From Halocynthiibacter namhaensis (lineage in GTDB: Bacteria > Pseudomonadota > Alphaproteobacteria > Rhodobacterales > Rhodobacteraceae): 64,000 nucleotides of DNA. The stretch is taken from assembly GCF_000812685.1 (NCBI RefSeq), contig NZ_JWIF01000056.1, positions 372,001 through 436,000 of the forward strand, in the 5' to 3' direction. Position 1 is the stretch's first letter. Each line of letters begins with the position of its first letter. The notes under the pieces were generated by a model. The model searched no databases. It was not told the origin of the DNA and saw only the letters and a list, made by a program, of their open reading frames with translations. Positions 51,818 through 61,393 of the stretch are shown one piece after another. The translations under genes and the position numbers were made by a program.

Positions 51818-54800
51818 TTAGCTGTCGCCGGCTTCGGCCAGCAAAGCGGCGTTGCCACCCGCCGCGGTCGTGTCGATGCAAAGATGGCGTTCCAGCAGCG
51901 TCCGGCTTTCGTCGGGGATCTCGCAGATCAAAGGCAAAATAGCGCCTTCGCGCAGGGACAGAGCCGTTGCATATGTGCGCGCTGTTGCTTCATCACCCCA
52001 GAAAATTGCGCCTGAAATTCCAGACAGTTCCTGAAGTTCGAGCGGGGACAGCCCATGCGCAATCACGCCACACCCTTTCGCGGCCTGAACCGCGTCCAAT
52101 TGTTGTTGTGCTGCCTCAAAGCCTGGCCCCATGCACAGCAGCGGATCCCGCACATGCGTTGACAGCTGGTTGCTTTCACCTGTTGGGCCGGGCAAGGCGG
52201 TGCTGTCTTCGGCATCAGTCGCCATGCGGGTTTGGGTTTGCAGCGCAGCTTGCAGATCAGATACATCGGTTTTCTCGGCGGATGCCGCATCTGTAAATTG
52301 TGTGTCTGTCGCATAGAAGCGATTTAGATACATAGGCCCACCAGCTTTTGGCCCCGTACCAGAAAGCCCTTCCCCGCCGAAGGGTTGGCTCCCTACAATC
52401 GCGCCAATTTGGTTGCGGTTCACATAAACGTTGCCCGCGTGAATGCGCTCAACCACATGTTGGACCCGGTCATCAATGCGTGTGTGCAGACCAAATGTTA
52501 GACCGTATCCTGTGGCATTGATGTCATCAATCACCTGATCCAATTCTATTGATTTGAAGCGCGCAACATGCAAGATGGGCCCGAAAATCTCGCGGGTCAT
52601 TTCCGCGATGCCATTTACAGACAGAACTGTGGGGGCGATGAAATTGCCACTGTCGTGCGCCTTCAATTCATGCAGGATACGTCCGTTGTTCCGCGCGTCA
52701 GTGACGTAATCTGCGATTGATTTTCGGGCTGCCTCGTCGATGACGGGGCCTGTATCTGTTGTAATGTTCCAAGGGTCGCCCGGTGCAAGCTCATCCATTG
52801 CGCCATGCAACATTTTCAGGAAGCCATCTGCGATATCTTCTTGAATATATAGGCATCTTAGGGCCGAACAGCGTTGCCCTGCGGATTGGAAGGCGCTTTC
52901 GATGACGGCTTGAACGGCCTGCTCAGGCAAGGCAGTGCTGTCGACGATCATCGCGTTTAAGCCGCCGGTCTCAGCTATGAATGGCGCGTTGGGCGCTAGG
53001 TTTTCGGCCATTGCACGGCGGATGCGCAGGGCGGTGGCGGTTGATCCAGTGAAGCAAACCCCGCCCACTTTTGGATTCGAAGTCAGCGCTGCGCCAACAC
53101 GTGATCCGGGGCCTGGAATATACTGCATGGCTGCGCGCGGTACGCCGGCTTCGTGCAGCAATTGGACCGCCCGAAAGGCCACCAAAGGGGTTTGGTCGGC
53201 GGGCTTGGCCAGAACTGCATTGCCCGCAGCAAGCGCCGCAGCCACCTGACCCGAAAAAATCGCCAAAGGAAAGTTCCAAGGTGAAATGCAGGTGAATACA
53301 CCCGCTGCATTGCCCGTGCGCTTGACGGCTTCATCAGCGTAGAAACGTAGAAAATCAACGGCTTCGCGCAGTTCCGAAATTGCATCTGGTAAGGTTTTTC
53401 CGGCTTCGCGCGTCAACAACGCGAACAGTTCAGCATGGTGTGCCTCATATAGATCTGCGGCCTTGTGCAAGATCTTTGCGCGTTGACCGGGCGTTTCATT
53501 CCATGGGGTTGCTGCGTCTATCGCGGTCCTTACATCTTCGTCAGATGCTGCTGAAATCATCCCTGGAACATCGTCGTTATTGGCGGGGTTTAACACGGGT
53601 TTCGCTGCTTCCGCGTTGGTGTCTGTCGCCAGCAATGGCGTGCCCGTCCATCTGTGTTTGCGGAACTTCTCACGCTGTTGATCCAAGGCGTTTAATTCTG
53701 GCGCATGTGCGATATCCCAGCCGCGTGAATTTGCGCGATCGCCAAACAAGGCATCCGGTGTTTTCAATGCAGTGCTGAGCGGCGCCGTGATATATGTTTC
53801 AACCTCGGACAGCGGATCAGAGGCGACTTCTTCCGGGGTGACGTCTTCGTCAACAATCTGGTTTACAAAGGATGAATTTGCGCCGTTTTCCAACAATCGG
53901 CGCACAAGATATGCAAGCAAATCGCGGTGTTCACCGACTGGCGCATAGATCCGGCACCCGGTTTTTTCTGCTTCCAAAACGATGTCATGCAGGCGTTCGC
54001 CCATGCCGTGAAGTCGTTGAAATTCATAATCATCAGTTGTGCAGTTCTCGGATTTCGCGATGTCCAAAATGGCTGCGGCTGTGTGGGCATTATGGGTCGC
54101 GAACTGAGGGTAAATAACATCAGTACGCGACAAAAGCTTGCGCGCATTGGCGATATAAGACAGGTCGGTTGATGCTTTTCGGGTATAAACAGGGAAGCCC
54201 GGCGCGCCAATTTCTTGCGCGTGTTTGATTTCGGTGTCCCAATAGGCCCCCTTCACCAAACGCACCATAATGCGGCGGTTTAAGCGTTCGCACAGGGTCG
54301 CAAGCCAATCAATTGTGGCCCCGCAACGCTGCCCATAGGCTTGTACCACCACGCCGAAACCATCCCAACCCTCAAGGCCGGGGGCTTCCAGAACGGCTTC
54401 GATCACATCGAGAGACAGGGACAAACGATCTGCTTCTTCCGCATCAATATTGAACCCCATGCCTGCAGATTTGGCGATCAATGCAAGGGACCGCACGCGC
54501 GGCACCAATTCGGTCATGACACGTTCAAGTTTTGCCTCTTCGTACCGTGGATGCAGCGCCGACAGTTTGACCGAAATTCCGGGGTTGGTACGAATGTTGT
54601 CGTGGGTACACGCGGTGGCGATCGCGGAAATTGCGCGGGAATAAGACAGGTGGTACCGCTTTGCGTCGGCTTCCGTGCGGGCGGCTTCACCCAACATGTC
54701 GTAGGAATAGCTATAGCCTTGGGCTTCCAAATCTTTTGCCCGTTTCATGGCGGCTTGGATGTCTTCGCCCAACACGAACTGGCGGCCCATTTCCTTCATC

Positions 54801-55291
54801 GCACGTGACACGGCCGTGCGGATGACGGGTTCGCCCAAACGCTTGACCGCACCGCGCAAGTGGCCTGCAAGCCCGTGAGATTTTTCTTCCAATACCTTGC
54901 CAGTCAACATCAATGCCCAGGTGGACGCGTTGACCAGGGATGATGATGATGCACCAAGATGTTTACCCCAATCAGAAGGGGCGATTTTGTCTTCAATCAA
55001 AGCGTCAATTGTGTCAGCGTCGGGGACACGCAGCAGGGCTTCAGCCAAGCACATAAGCGCGACGCCTTCGTCCGTAGATAGGCCATATTCCGCAAGAAAC
55101 ACTTCCATCAAGCCAGGCTGTGCCGATCCGCGAATATCACGCACAAGGCCGGCGGCGCGCGCTGAGATACGATTGCGGTCTTCGGACGACAGGCCAGTTT
55201 CTTGCATCAGAACCGGAAGCACCTTGGCCTCGTCGGCATATTTCTGGGCGTCAATGGTCTGGCGGAGGGCGGACAGTGAGGCGTGGGACAT
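51818..55291 (-). CDS. putA: bifunctional proline dehydrogenase/L-glutamate gamma-semialdehyde dehydrogenase
   Basis: PutA oxidises proline to glutamate. The 1157-residue protein lacks an N-terminal ribbon-helix-helix DNA-binding domain. The proline dehydrogenase barrel (about residues 100-480) has the FAD-site segments MLGEAARTEADAKRYHLSY, in outline, and GYDFEFQRLHGMGERLHD-type text. The P5C dehydrogenase half (about 550-1000) has ISPWNFPLAIF, ETGGLNAMIVDST and the catalytic Cys in SAGQRCSALR. ATG 55291 (MSHASLSALRQ) follows AGGT. It is divergent from an Lrp-family gene that likely regulates it. Confidence 0.96.
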   Translation of the reverse strand: MSHASLSALRQTIDAQKYADEAKVLPVLMQETGLSSEDRNRISARAAGLVRDIRGSAQPGLMEVFLAEYGLSTDEGVALMCLAEALLRVPDADTIDALIEDKIAPSDWGKHLGASSSSLVNASTWALMLTGKVLEEKSHGLAGHLRGAVKRLGEPVIRTAVSRAMKEMGRQFVLGEDIQAAMKRAKDLEAQGYSYSYDMLGEAARTEADAKRYHLSYSRAISAIATACTHDNIRTNPGISVKLSALHPRYEEAKLERVMTELVPRVRSLALIAKSAGMGFNIDAEEADRLSLSLDVIEAVLEAPGLEGWDGFGVVVQAYGQRCGATIDWLATLCERLNRRIMVRLVKGAYWDTEIKHAQEIGAPGFPVYTRKASTDLSYIANARKLLSRTDVIYPQFATHNAHTAAAILDIAKSENCTTDDYEFQRLHGMGERLHDIVLEAEKTGCRIYAPVGEHRDLLAYLVRRLLENGANSSFVNQIVDEDVTPEEVASDPLSEVETYITAPLSTALKTPDALFGDRANSRGWDIAHAPELNALDQQREKFRKHRWTGTPLLATDTNAEAAKPVLNPANNDDVPGMISAASDEDVRTAIDAATPWNETPGQRAKILHKAADLYEAHHAELFALLTREAGKTLPDAISELREAVDFLRFYADEAVKRTGNAAGVFTCISPWNFPLAIFSGQVAAALAAGNAVLAKPADQTPLVAFRAVQLLHEAGVPRAAMQYIPGPGSRVGAALTSNPKVGGVCFTGSTATALRIRRAMAENLAPNAPFIAETGGLNAMIVDSTALPEQAVQAVIESAFQSAGQRCSALRCLYIQEDIADGFLKMLHGAMDELAPGDPWNITTDTGPVIDEAARKSIADYVTDARNNGRILHELKAHDSGNFIAPTVLSVNGIAEMTREIFGPILHVARFKSIELDQVIDDINATGYGLTFGLHTRIDDRVQHVVERIHAGNVYVNRNQIGAIVGSQPFGGEGLSGTGPKAGGPMYLNRFYATDTQFTDAASAEKTDVSDLQAALQTQTRMATDAEDSTALPGPTGESNQLSTHVRDPLLCMGPGFEAAQQQLDAVQAAKGCGVIAHGLSPLELQELSGISGAIFWGDEATARTYATALSLREGAILPLICEIPDESRTLLERHLCIDTTAAGGNAALLAEAGDS

Positions 55292-55392
55292 GTTTGACCT
55301 GCGAAAGTGAGGGTTGATTTCCTCCAGCATATCAAGTCAATACTGGTCTATCCGGCTGAATATGAATGCTATGTCGAACGAAAGGTTTGAAG

Positions 55393-55869
55393 ATGTCTGA
55401 TTTTACGGGCGATATGGCTTTTGAGCTTGATTCATTTGATCACAAGATTTTGGATGAACTCGCCACGGATGGTCGTATGAATGTCACTGAACTTGCACGA
55501 CGGATTGGTCTGTCGAAGTCTCCGGTGCAAACCCGCCTGAAGCGCTTGGAGCAGACAGGAATTATTCGTGGATATCGTGCGTTGCTTGATCCGGTGCGCC
55601 TTGGTTTAGATCACGTGGCTTTTGTCGAAGTGCGCATGACGGATACCCGCGAAGCGGCTTTGTCGGCATTTAACGCAGCCGTGTTGCAAATCGCTGAGAT
55701 CGAAGAGTGCCATATGTTGGCCGCTAATTTTGACTATCTTCTTAAAATCCGCGCTAAAGATATGCGTGCCTATCGGCGGGTCTTGGCTGAGAAGATCTCG
55801 ACATTGCCCCATGTTGGCAGCACTTCAACATATGTGGCCATGCAAGCGGTGAAAGACGACGGCATTTAA
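55393..55869 (+). CDS. putR: Lrp/AsnC family transcriptional regulator, probable putA regulator
   Basis: This 158-residue regulator has an N-terminal AsnC helix-turn-helix (LDELATDGRMNVTELARRIGLSKSPVQTRLKRLE, in outline) and a C-terminal RAM domain (VAFVEVRMTDTREAALSAF, FDYLLKIRAKDMRAYRRVL). A divergent Lrp gene next to putA is the classical PutR arrangement, activating putA in response to proline; that assignment is by context. ATG 55393 follows AAAGG. Confidence 0.88.
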   Translation: MSDFTGDMAFELDSFDHKILDELATDGRMNVTELARRIGLSKSPVQTRLKRLEQTGIIRGYRALLDPVRLGLDHVAFVEVRMTDTREAALSAFNAAVLQIAEIEECHMLAANFDYLLKIRAKDMRAYRRVLAEKISTLPHVGSTSTYVAMQAVKDDGI

Positions 55870-55905
55870 GCGCAAAAATCATTGCATGGGTGGTGGTGAT
55901 GTGGT

Positions 55906-55919
55906 TCACAGCTCTGTGA
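55906..55919. promoter_or_regulatory. inverted repeat TCACAG-CT-CTGTGA
   Basis: A perfect 6-bp dyad lies between the Lrp gene and the start of the secreted Cys-repeat protein (55946). It could be an operator or part of a promoter. It does not match the CRP/FNR half-site order. Confidence 0.3.
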
Positions 55920-55945
55920 TGACTTGTTAAGATAAGGAACATAAC

Positions 55946-56428
55946 ATGCGTTCTGCTATAATTATTTCTGGGCTGACTCTTTCACTGATTTTGGGCATGC
56001 CTGCGGTGGCTGAAACCCCCAAGGCCTTTGGGTTGCCACCATCCGTTGATCTTTTGTCTACCGTTGATTTTGGCGATGATTCCGGTCCCTTCACTGGGGA
56101 TTGGGAATGTGATGACAGCCGCTTTATCGGTTGGGGGGTTGCGACCTCTACAGATGCGGAGAACAACGGGAAAGATGCCAGCGATTGTCGGCATTTGTTC
56201 GAAATCGGTCAATTGCGCGTGAATCGCACGCAGGCTGAATTTCCTGCCGCGCTCTGCGCTGAGGTGAATTTCGGCACCAACGAAGGCAGTTATGCCAATG
56301 ACAATGAATGTGACGACCCACGTTTCACCGGTGGCGCGATGCACAGCATCTTGAACTTTGAGGATCTTGGTCGCGATGCAAGCGATTGTAAGGCGCTTTG
56401 TGAATCTGGCGCTATTTGGCTGCGTTGA
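55946..56428 (+). CDS. secreted protein with two Cys-containing FGDDSG/ECDDPRF repeats
   Basis: The 160-residue protein has a signal peptide (about residues 1-22, ending VAE) and two repeats of about 50 residues. Each has the pattern (D/N)FG-x2-(S/E)G...ECDD-x-RF-x-G... followed by GxDASDC. The first covers about residues 41-92 and the second about 106-158. Each repeat has two Cys, a likely disulfide. Similar repeats occur in Rhodobacterales secreted proteins. Ligand and function are unknown; the Asp-rich repeat could bind calcium. Confidence 0.75.
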   Translation: MRSAIIISGLTLSLILGMPAVAETPKAFGLPPSVDLLSTVDFGDDSGPFTGDWECDDSRFIGWGVATSTDAENNGKDASDCRHLFEIGQLRVNRTQAEFPAALCAEVNFGTNEGSYANDNECDDPRFTGGAMHSILNFEDLGRDASDCKALCESGAIWLR

Positions 56429-56447
56429 TCGCAATTTGAAAAAAATG

Positions 56448-56470
56448 CAGCGGCAGGCGTTCTGCCGCTG
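56448..56470. terminator. hairpin CAGCGGCAG/CTGCCGCTG, probable terminator
   Basis: A perfect 9-bp stem with a 5-nt loop lies 20 nt after the secreted repeat protein. On the plus strand it is followed only by TTAT, whereas on the minus strand a T7 run follows. It may end the plus-strand transcript weakly. Confidence 0.55.
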
Positions 56471-56534
56471 TTATCGACTTGCCCCCAGCGCAAAACAAAT
56501 TATTGTCGGCCCAAGGTCAATGACCTAGCCCGGC

Positions 56535-56621
56535 GCGGGCGTGATGGAATGGTAGACATACCAGACTTAAAATCTGTTGGGCCTTGTGCCCGTGTGGGTT
56601 CGAGTCCCACCGCCCGCACCA
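56535..56621 (+). tRNA. tRNA-Leu (anticodon TAA)
   Basis: An 87-nt cloverleaf has the acceptor GCGGGCG (56535-56541) paired with CGCCCGC (56611-56617), then ACCA encoded in the DNA. The anticodon TAA (56568-56570) lies in loop CTTAAAA, decoding UUA. A long variable arm (GGGC...GCCC) and T arm GTGGG-TTCGAGT-CCCAC fit class II tRNA-Leu. The outermost anticodon-stem pair 27-43 reads C against T, a mismatch. Confidence 0.96.
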
Positions 56622-56764
56622 ATTTTCCTTTTCTTTCGTTGCAAAATCTATTATGTGCAGCTGTCCGCTGATCCTTGCTTAAGAATCACTGGACACTCCA
56701 TGGGCCTGTGCTGGACGACATCCCGGCCTGCGCCATTCTTTTAACTCTTATTAAGGAGACCCCG

Positions 56765-57034
56765 ATGTCGATTACTGCTGAAGAAAAAGCACGCTTGATG
56801 AAAGAATTCGCAACCAAAGAAGGTGACACTGGTTCACCTGAAGTACAGGTTGCTATCTTGTCTTCGCGTATCGCGACTTTGACTGAGCACTTCAAAACCC
56901 ACAAAAAAGACAACCACGGTCGTCGTGGTCTTTTGAAAATGGTTGCTCTGCGTCGTAAACTTTTGGATTACGCACGTTCCAAAGACGAAGCACGTTACCA
57001 AGACCTGATCAAACGTCTCGGCCTGCGCCGCTAA
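56765..57034 (+). CDS. rpsO: 30S ribosomal protein S15
   Basis: S15 binds the 16S rRNA central domain and bridges subunits. The 89-residue protein has the usual opening [15 protein letters not shown], the [13 protein letters not shown] motif, [19 protein letters not shown] and the basic tail [15 protein letters not shown] lies 8 nt before ATG 56765, and the in-frame extension to 56675 is rejected. In many bacteria pnp follows directly; here they are separated by about 1.2 kb that includes an antisense secreted ORFan. Confidence 0.97.
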   Translation: MSITAEEKARLMKEFATKEGDTGSPEVQVAILSSRIATLTEHFKTHKKDNHGRRGLLKMVALRRKLLDYARSKDEARYQDLIKRLGLRR

Positions 57035-57048
57035 GATTCCGAACTACA

Positions 57049-57079
57049 AAACGCCTGCCATTTACGGTGGGCGTTTACT
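57049..57079 (+). terminator. rho-independent terminator after rpsO
   Basis: An 11-bp stem (AAACGCCTGCC with GGTGGGCGTTT, two G-T wobbles, 6-nt loop; 57049-57076) ends in TTTACTTT, 15 nt after the rpsO stop. It would separate rpsO from pnp transcription. Confidence 0.8.
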
Positions 57080-57368
57080 TTGAGCGGTTAGAGATTCTCA
57101 GTGGTTTGTTCTCAATCGATGCCTGATCGCGGAAGAGTAACGCTCTTCAGAAGCCAGTGAAATTAATGCAACAGTCCCTTCCGCACATCACGTTAAACAA
57201 ACGGCATATAAATTTAAAAAACCCACGCGCGCCAGTTGAAATTTTACCATTTGGTAATTTAAGAATTAAGCTAAGTATAATATACACCTACGTCCTGATA
57301 CTGCATAATTTTCGCCTATCATACCTCTAGCAGAGGTGGTCCTACTATTTCGACCAGTTAGCAGCCAT

Positions 57369-57818
57369 TTAATTTCCCCAAGTTTCCCTGATTTCCGTAA
57401 AGTCACCTGACACATAATAATTTGCTATGCTCCAAGCTCCATTGGTATTGATTGCATCCCAGCCTAGGAACACCGCTTGGCCTTGATCATCTTGCATAAC
57501 TACGATTTCTGACACAAACCGTTCAGATATCTTTTTTGACATAATGGTTGAGTATAAACTGAAGCCAACGGGGAATGTATTGCGAAGAAGATCTATCGAT
57601 TGGTCTGTAGTTGAACCGGTCGGTGATTTTGCAATATGGTCCGTAAACTCAAAAAACTCGTTATACCTCCCTGCAGCAAATGCCTCTTTCGTGCGTCCTA
57701 ACTGAGGAACTGAACCTACCAATACCTCACAGGGTGTACTGGCAAAGCTTGTAGAAAAGCCAATGCCTAGCACGACCCAAAAGCTGATAGTTGATAAGAG
57801 GATTTTATGCATTTTCAT
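57369..57818 (-). CDS. small secreted protein of unknown function (AT-rich)
   Basis: The 149-residue protein, starting at ATG 57818 (MKMHKILLSTISFWVVLGIG), has a signal peptide with cleavage near FAS. The mature protein is short, with a Cys near its start (STPCEVLVG) and the segment YNEFFEFTDHIAK. I cannot assign a family. Base composition is clearly more AT-rich than in neighbouring genes, and the gene lies antisense in the rpsO-pnp gap, suggesting acquisition. ATG 57812 is an alternative start. Confidence 0.5.
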   Translation of the reverse strand: MKMHKILLSTISFWVVLGIGFSTSFASTPCEVLVGSVPQLGRTKEAFAAGRYNEFFEFTDHIAKSPTGSTTDQSIDLLRNTFPVGFSLYSTIMSKKISERFVSEIVVMQDDQGQAVFLGWDAINTNGAWSIANYYVSGDFTEIRETWGN

Positions 57819-57839
57819 ATTTCCTGAAGTTTTACCCAA

Positions 57840-58150
57840 ACTGCCCCATCATCATATTTCCGTCAACAGTCTGTGATCGCATAATTCCCGAGCGCCTGAC
57901 CTGACGATCACGTCCTCTGTAGTGGTGCATAATTGGTTTGGGCATGAGTATATGTTTGCGGTTGGCCCCGGCCATAAGTTGATCGTCAATAGGATGCTGC
58001 GTGGCCTGCGATCGCGTTTCAGCACTTAAAACCCTTCAAGGCACTCAACGACACAGTTTTCCTTCCCAACGGCCCTTTTTTCCTGTATGGCCCAGCCATC
58101 TGAGACGGTGTGCCTGGACCCTGGTGCGCCAAAGAATGATAATTTGGGTC
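57840..58150. other. non-coding stretch upstream of pnp
   Basis: About 310 bases between the AT-rich ORFan and the pnp leader. I see no convincing reading frame, tRNA or repeat here. The pnp promoter must lie in this stretch or in the leader behind it, but I could not identify it. Confidence 0.5.
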
Positions 58151-58204
58151 GGTGGCAATGCGGCCACCATGTAAACGGGAGGCCCGGAAGGCTGGGTTGC
58201 TCCC
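58151..58204 (+). promoter_or_regulatory. structured 5' leader of pnp
   Basis: Two consecutive hairpins precede the pnp start: GGTGGC/GCCACC (58151-58156 with 58163-58168), then a longer one with outer stem GGGAG/CTCCC (58177-58181 with 58200-58204) and inner stem GCCC/GGGT. The ends lie just before the Shine-Dalgarno sequence. In enterobacteria the pnp leader is cut by RNase III and used for autoregulation; the same is only inferred here. Confidence 0.5.
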
Positions 58205-58219
58205 TATCAGGAAACGATG

Positions 58220-60352
58220 ATGTTTAACGAAATTAAAAAATCGATTGAGTGGGGCGAAGAAACGCTTTCACTCGAAACTGGCAAAGTTGCACGTCAAGCT
58301 GACGGCACCGTGATTGCCACGCTTGGTGAAACTTCTGTCATGGCAAACGTGACATTCGCTAAGTCACAAAAGCCGGGTCAGGATTTCTTTCCTCTGACCG
58401 TGCACTACAACGAAAAATACTACGCTGCTGGTAAGATCCCTGGTGGGTTCTTTAAGCGCGAAGCACGCCCAACTGAAAAAGAAACTCTCACAAGCCGTTT
58501 GATCGATCGCCCGATCCGTCCACTGTTTGTTGAAGGCTTCAAAAACGAAGTTCTGGTCATCTGTACCGTTCTGTCCCACGACCTTGTTAACGATCCTGAC
58601 ATCGTTGCCTTGATCGCGGCTTCTGCTGCTTTGACCCTGTCTGGCGCGCCATTCATGGGCCCAATCGGTGCGGCACGTGTTGGTTTTGAAGACGGCGAAT
58701 ACGCTCTGAACCCAACAATCGACGACATGCACAAGCTGCGTGACAATCCTGATCAACGTTTGGACCTGGTTGTTGCCGGTACCAAAGACGCTGTGATGAT
58801 GGTTGAATCCGAAGCATATGAGCTGTCTGAAGCTGAAATGCTGGGTGCGGTTAAATTCGCGCATGACGCGTTCCAGCCAGTTATCGACCTAATCATTGAT
58901 CTGGCTGAAGACGCTGCAAAAGAACCATTCGACTTTGCTGCACCTGATTACTCTGAATTGTCCGCTGCTGTTAAAGCGGCTGGTGAAGACGCCATGCGCG
59001 CTGCTTTCGCCAACACTGACAAGCAAGAACGTGTTGCTGCTGTTGCGGCCGCTCGTGCGACCATCACTGCTGCTTTGACTGAAGAACAGCTTGGCGATGA
59101 GAACCTCGGTTCCGCAATGAAAAAGCTGGAAAGCTCTATCCTGCGCGGTGACGTTGTTAAAACCGGCAAACGTATCGACGGTCGTGACACCACAACTGTT
59201 CGCGCGATTGCGTCTCAAACTGGCCTGCTGCCACGGACCCACGGTTCTGCCCTGTTCACACGCGGCGAAACCCAAGGTCTGGTTGTGACCACATTGGGCA
59301 CCGGAGACGACGAGCAAATGATCGACGCGCTGCACGGCACGTATAAATCAAACTTCATGCTGCACTATAACTTCCCACCCTATTCTGTGGGTGAAGTTGG
59401 TCGCTTTGGTTTCACCGGTCGCCGCGAAATCGGTCACGGTAAACTGGCATGGCGTGCGCTTCAGGCTGTTCTGCCTGCTGCGACTGATTTCCCATACACC
59501 GTGCGCGTTGTATCTGAGATCACTGAATCAAACGGCTCAAGCTCCATGGCGTCTGTCTGTGGTGGTTCCTTGTCCATGATGGACGCGGGCGTTCCATTGA
59601 AATCACCCGTTGCTGGTATCGCCATGGGTCTGATCCTGGAAGATGCTGACAACTACGCAATCCTGACCGACATCTTGGGTGACGAAGACCACCTGGGCGA
59701 CATGGATTTCAAAGTTTCGGGTACTGAAAACGGTATCACATCTTTGCAAATGGACATCAAAATCGCAGGTATCACACCTGAGATCATGGAAAAAGCGCTG
59801 GCACAGGCCAAAGACGCGCGTATCCATATCCTTGATGAAATGAGCAAAGCTTTGACGGGTGCTGCTGAATTCTCAGTACACGCCCCACGCATTGAAACCA
59901 TGCAGGTTCCAACCGACAAGATCCGTGAAGTTATCGGTTCTGGCGGTAAAGTCATCCGTGAAATCGTTGAAGTGTCCGGCGCGAAAGTCGACATCAATGA
60001 TGACGGCGTGATCAAAATTGCATCTCCAAATGGTGAAGCAATTAAGAAAGCCTATGACATGATTTATTCCATCGTGGCTGAGCCTGAAGAAGGCCAAGTT
60101 TACGACGGTAAAGTTGTGAAAATCGTTGATTTCGGTGCGTTTGTGAACTTCTTCGGTAAGCGTGACGGCCTTGTGCACGTCTCACAAATCGAAAACCGTC
60201 GCTTGAACCACCCATCTGACGTCCTCAAAGAGGGCCAAGATGTGAAAGTTAAGCTTTTGGGCTTTGACGATCGCGGCAAAGTACGCCTGTCCATGAAAGT
60301 GGTTGATCAGGAAACTGGCGAAGAAGTGAAGCCAGAAGCCAAAGAAGACTAA
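58220..60352 (+). CDS. pnp: polyribonucleotide nucleotidyltransferase (PNPase)
   Basis: PNPase degrades RNA from the 3' end by phosphorolysis and can add tails. The 710-residue protein has two RNase PH-like domains ([39 protein letters not shown] with the phosphate-binding Ser pair), a KH domain ([15 protein letters not shown]) and a C-terminal S1 domain ([16 protein letters not shown]). ATG 58220 gives the best spacing (7 nt) to AGGA and matches relatives that begin MFNEVKKS; the ATG at 58217 is 4 nt from AGGA. A strong terminator follows. Confidence 0.97.
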   Translation: MFNEIKKSIEWGEETLSLETGKVARQADGTVIATLGETSVMANVTFAKSQKPGQDFFPLTVHYNEKYYAAGKIPGGFFKREARPTEKETLTSRLIDRPIRPLFVEGFKNEVLVICTVLSHDLVNDPDIVALIAASAALTLSGAPFMGPIGAARVGFEDGEYALNPTIDDMHKLRDNPDQRLDLVVAGTKDAVMMVESEAYELSEAEMLGAVKFAHDAFQPVIDLIIDLAEDAAKEPFDFAAPDYSELSAAVKAAGEDAMRAAFANTDKQERVAAVAAARATITAALTEEQLGDENLGSAMKKLESSILRGDVVKTGKRIDGRDTTTVRAIASQTGLLPRTHGSALFTRGETQGLVVTTLGTGDDEQMIDALHGTYKSNFMLHYNFPPYSVGEVGRFGFTGRREIGHGKLAWRALQAVLPAATDFPYTVRVVSEITESNGSSSMASVCGGSLSMMDAGVPLKSPVAGIAMGLILEDADNYAILTDILGDEDHLGDMDFKVSGTENGITSLQMDIKIAGITPEIMEKALAQAKDARIHILDEMSKALTGAAEFSVHAPRIETMQVPTDKIREVIGSGGKVIREIVEVSGAKVDINDDGVIKIASPNGEAIKKAYDMIYSIVAEPEEGQVYDGKVVKIVDFGAFVNFFGKRDGLVHVSQIENRRLNHPSDVLKEGQDVKVKLLGFDDRGKVRLSMKVVDQETGEEVKPEAKED

Positions 60353-60379
60353 GCTGCGTCTAACTGAATGAATTTGAAT

Positions 60380-60406
60380 GCCCCGGTGGAAACGCCGGGG
60401 CTTTTT
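60380..60406 (+). terminator. rho-independent terminator after pnp
   Basis: A perfect 7-bp stem GCCCCGG/CCGGGGC (60380-60386 and 60395-60401, 8-nt loop) is followed by TTTTT. Confidence 0.93.
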
Positions 60407-60499
60407 CTATGTTGAATTTCCATTTATGTATTGATAATATTCTCAGCAATTTAACGCGTGTCATGGTTTGCAAAATTAATTTCAAACTATGAGGCTTTG

Positions 60500-61285
60500 A
60501 TGACTATTCCTGCTTGGTATATTAACCTTGATAACCGCCCAGAACGCCGCGCCTATATGCAACAACATCTTCTGGATTTAGATCTTACCGTTGAGAGGTT
60601 TTCTGCAATCGATGCCAATAGCCTGTCGGATGCAGAGGCATCTGTCTGGCAAGATTCAACGCATAATATCACAAAATCAGAGTTGTGCTGTTTTTTAAGC
60701 CACCGCAATATCTGGGAAAAGATCGCAGAAGGGGACGAAGAATACGGGGTGATATTTGAAGATGATATTCTGTTGTCGCCGGGGATCAAAGAGTTTCTAG
60801 AAACGACAGACTGGATCCCAGAAAACACCGGACTGATTAGATTTGAAACAACATGTTTAAAGGTTAAGCTTGGCGCCCCTGAGGCTGATCTGTTTCAAAC
60901 AAGAAAGCTGCATCCGTTACATTCGACACATTTAGGGGCGGCGGGCTATGTTCTTTCAAAGAACGTAGCGATGGACATGTTAAAGAAGTCACAAAAAGTT
61001 ACCGCACCGCTTGATATCTTCATGTTTGAGTTGGATTTTGGGTTTGAACCCAAGCAAATTGTACCCGCCTTGTGCGTGCAGCAGCAATTTTATAAAAAGG
61101 TATTTCTACCCGATGCCGCCAAAGAATCTAGTTTGGCCCAGGGGCGCCGCATCCGCACCCAAAGAAATAGGCCTCAGGGTATCGCATTGGTTTACAGAGA
61201 GATTATGCGTGTTGTTATGCAAATTCGTAGGGTGATTAGAGACATTATTCCGGGGTTCAAATATGTTCCCGTGGATTTTCGCTGA
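60500..61285 (+). CDS. glycosyltransferase family 25 (LPS/LOS type) protein
   Basis: This 261-residue protein has the GT25 pattern: WYINLDNRPERRAYMQQ near the start, LCCFLSHRNIW, and the acidic EYGVIFEDDIL (about residue 100). Family members transfer galactose or similar sugars to lipooligosaccharide or collagen-like acceptors. The gene is slightly AT-richer than its neighbours and stands alone. ATG 60500 follows GAGG by 6 nt; the frame upstream to 60458 adds 14 unsupported residues. Confidence 0.82.
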   Translation: MTIPAWYINLDNRPERRAYMQQHLLDLDLTVERFSAIDANSLSDAEASVWQDSTHNITKSELCCFLSHRNIWEKIAEGDEEYGVIFEDDILLSPGIKEFLETTDWIPENTGLIRFETTCLKVKLGAPEADLFQTRKLHPLHSTHLGAAGYVLSKNVAMDMLKKSQKVTAPLDIFMFELDFGFEPKQIVPALCVQQQFYKKVFLPDAAKESSLAQGRRIRTQRNRPQGIALVYREIMRVVMQIRRVIRDIIPGFKYVPVDFR

Positions 61286-61393
61286 ATTCACAGCTGCGTG
61301 AAATTCGCGGATATTCCCCGTGTTCAAGTTTTTGTGCTTCTCTAGGGTATCTCCAGACACCGGAACCCCCGGTTTGATTGGAAGGTAATCAGT

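Noticed and set aside
55906-55919. CRP/FNR-like site
   Set aside because: The half-site order is TCACA...TGTGA, the reverse of the CRP consensus, so only a generic dyad is listed.
57240-57275. AT-rich stretch with TACCATTTGGTA palindrome and TTAAGAATTAA
   Set aside because: No CtrA spacing and no promoter pattern. It fits the general AT-richness of the inserted segment.
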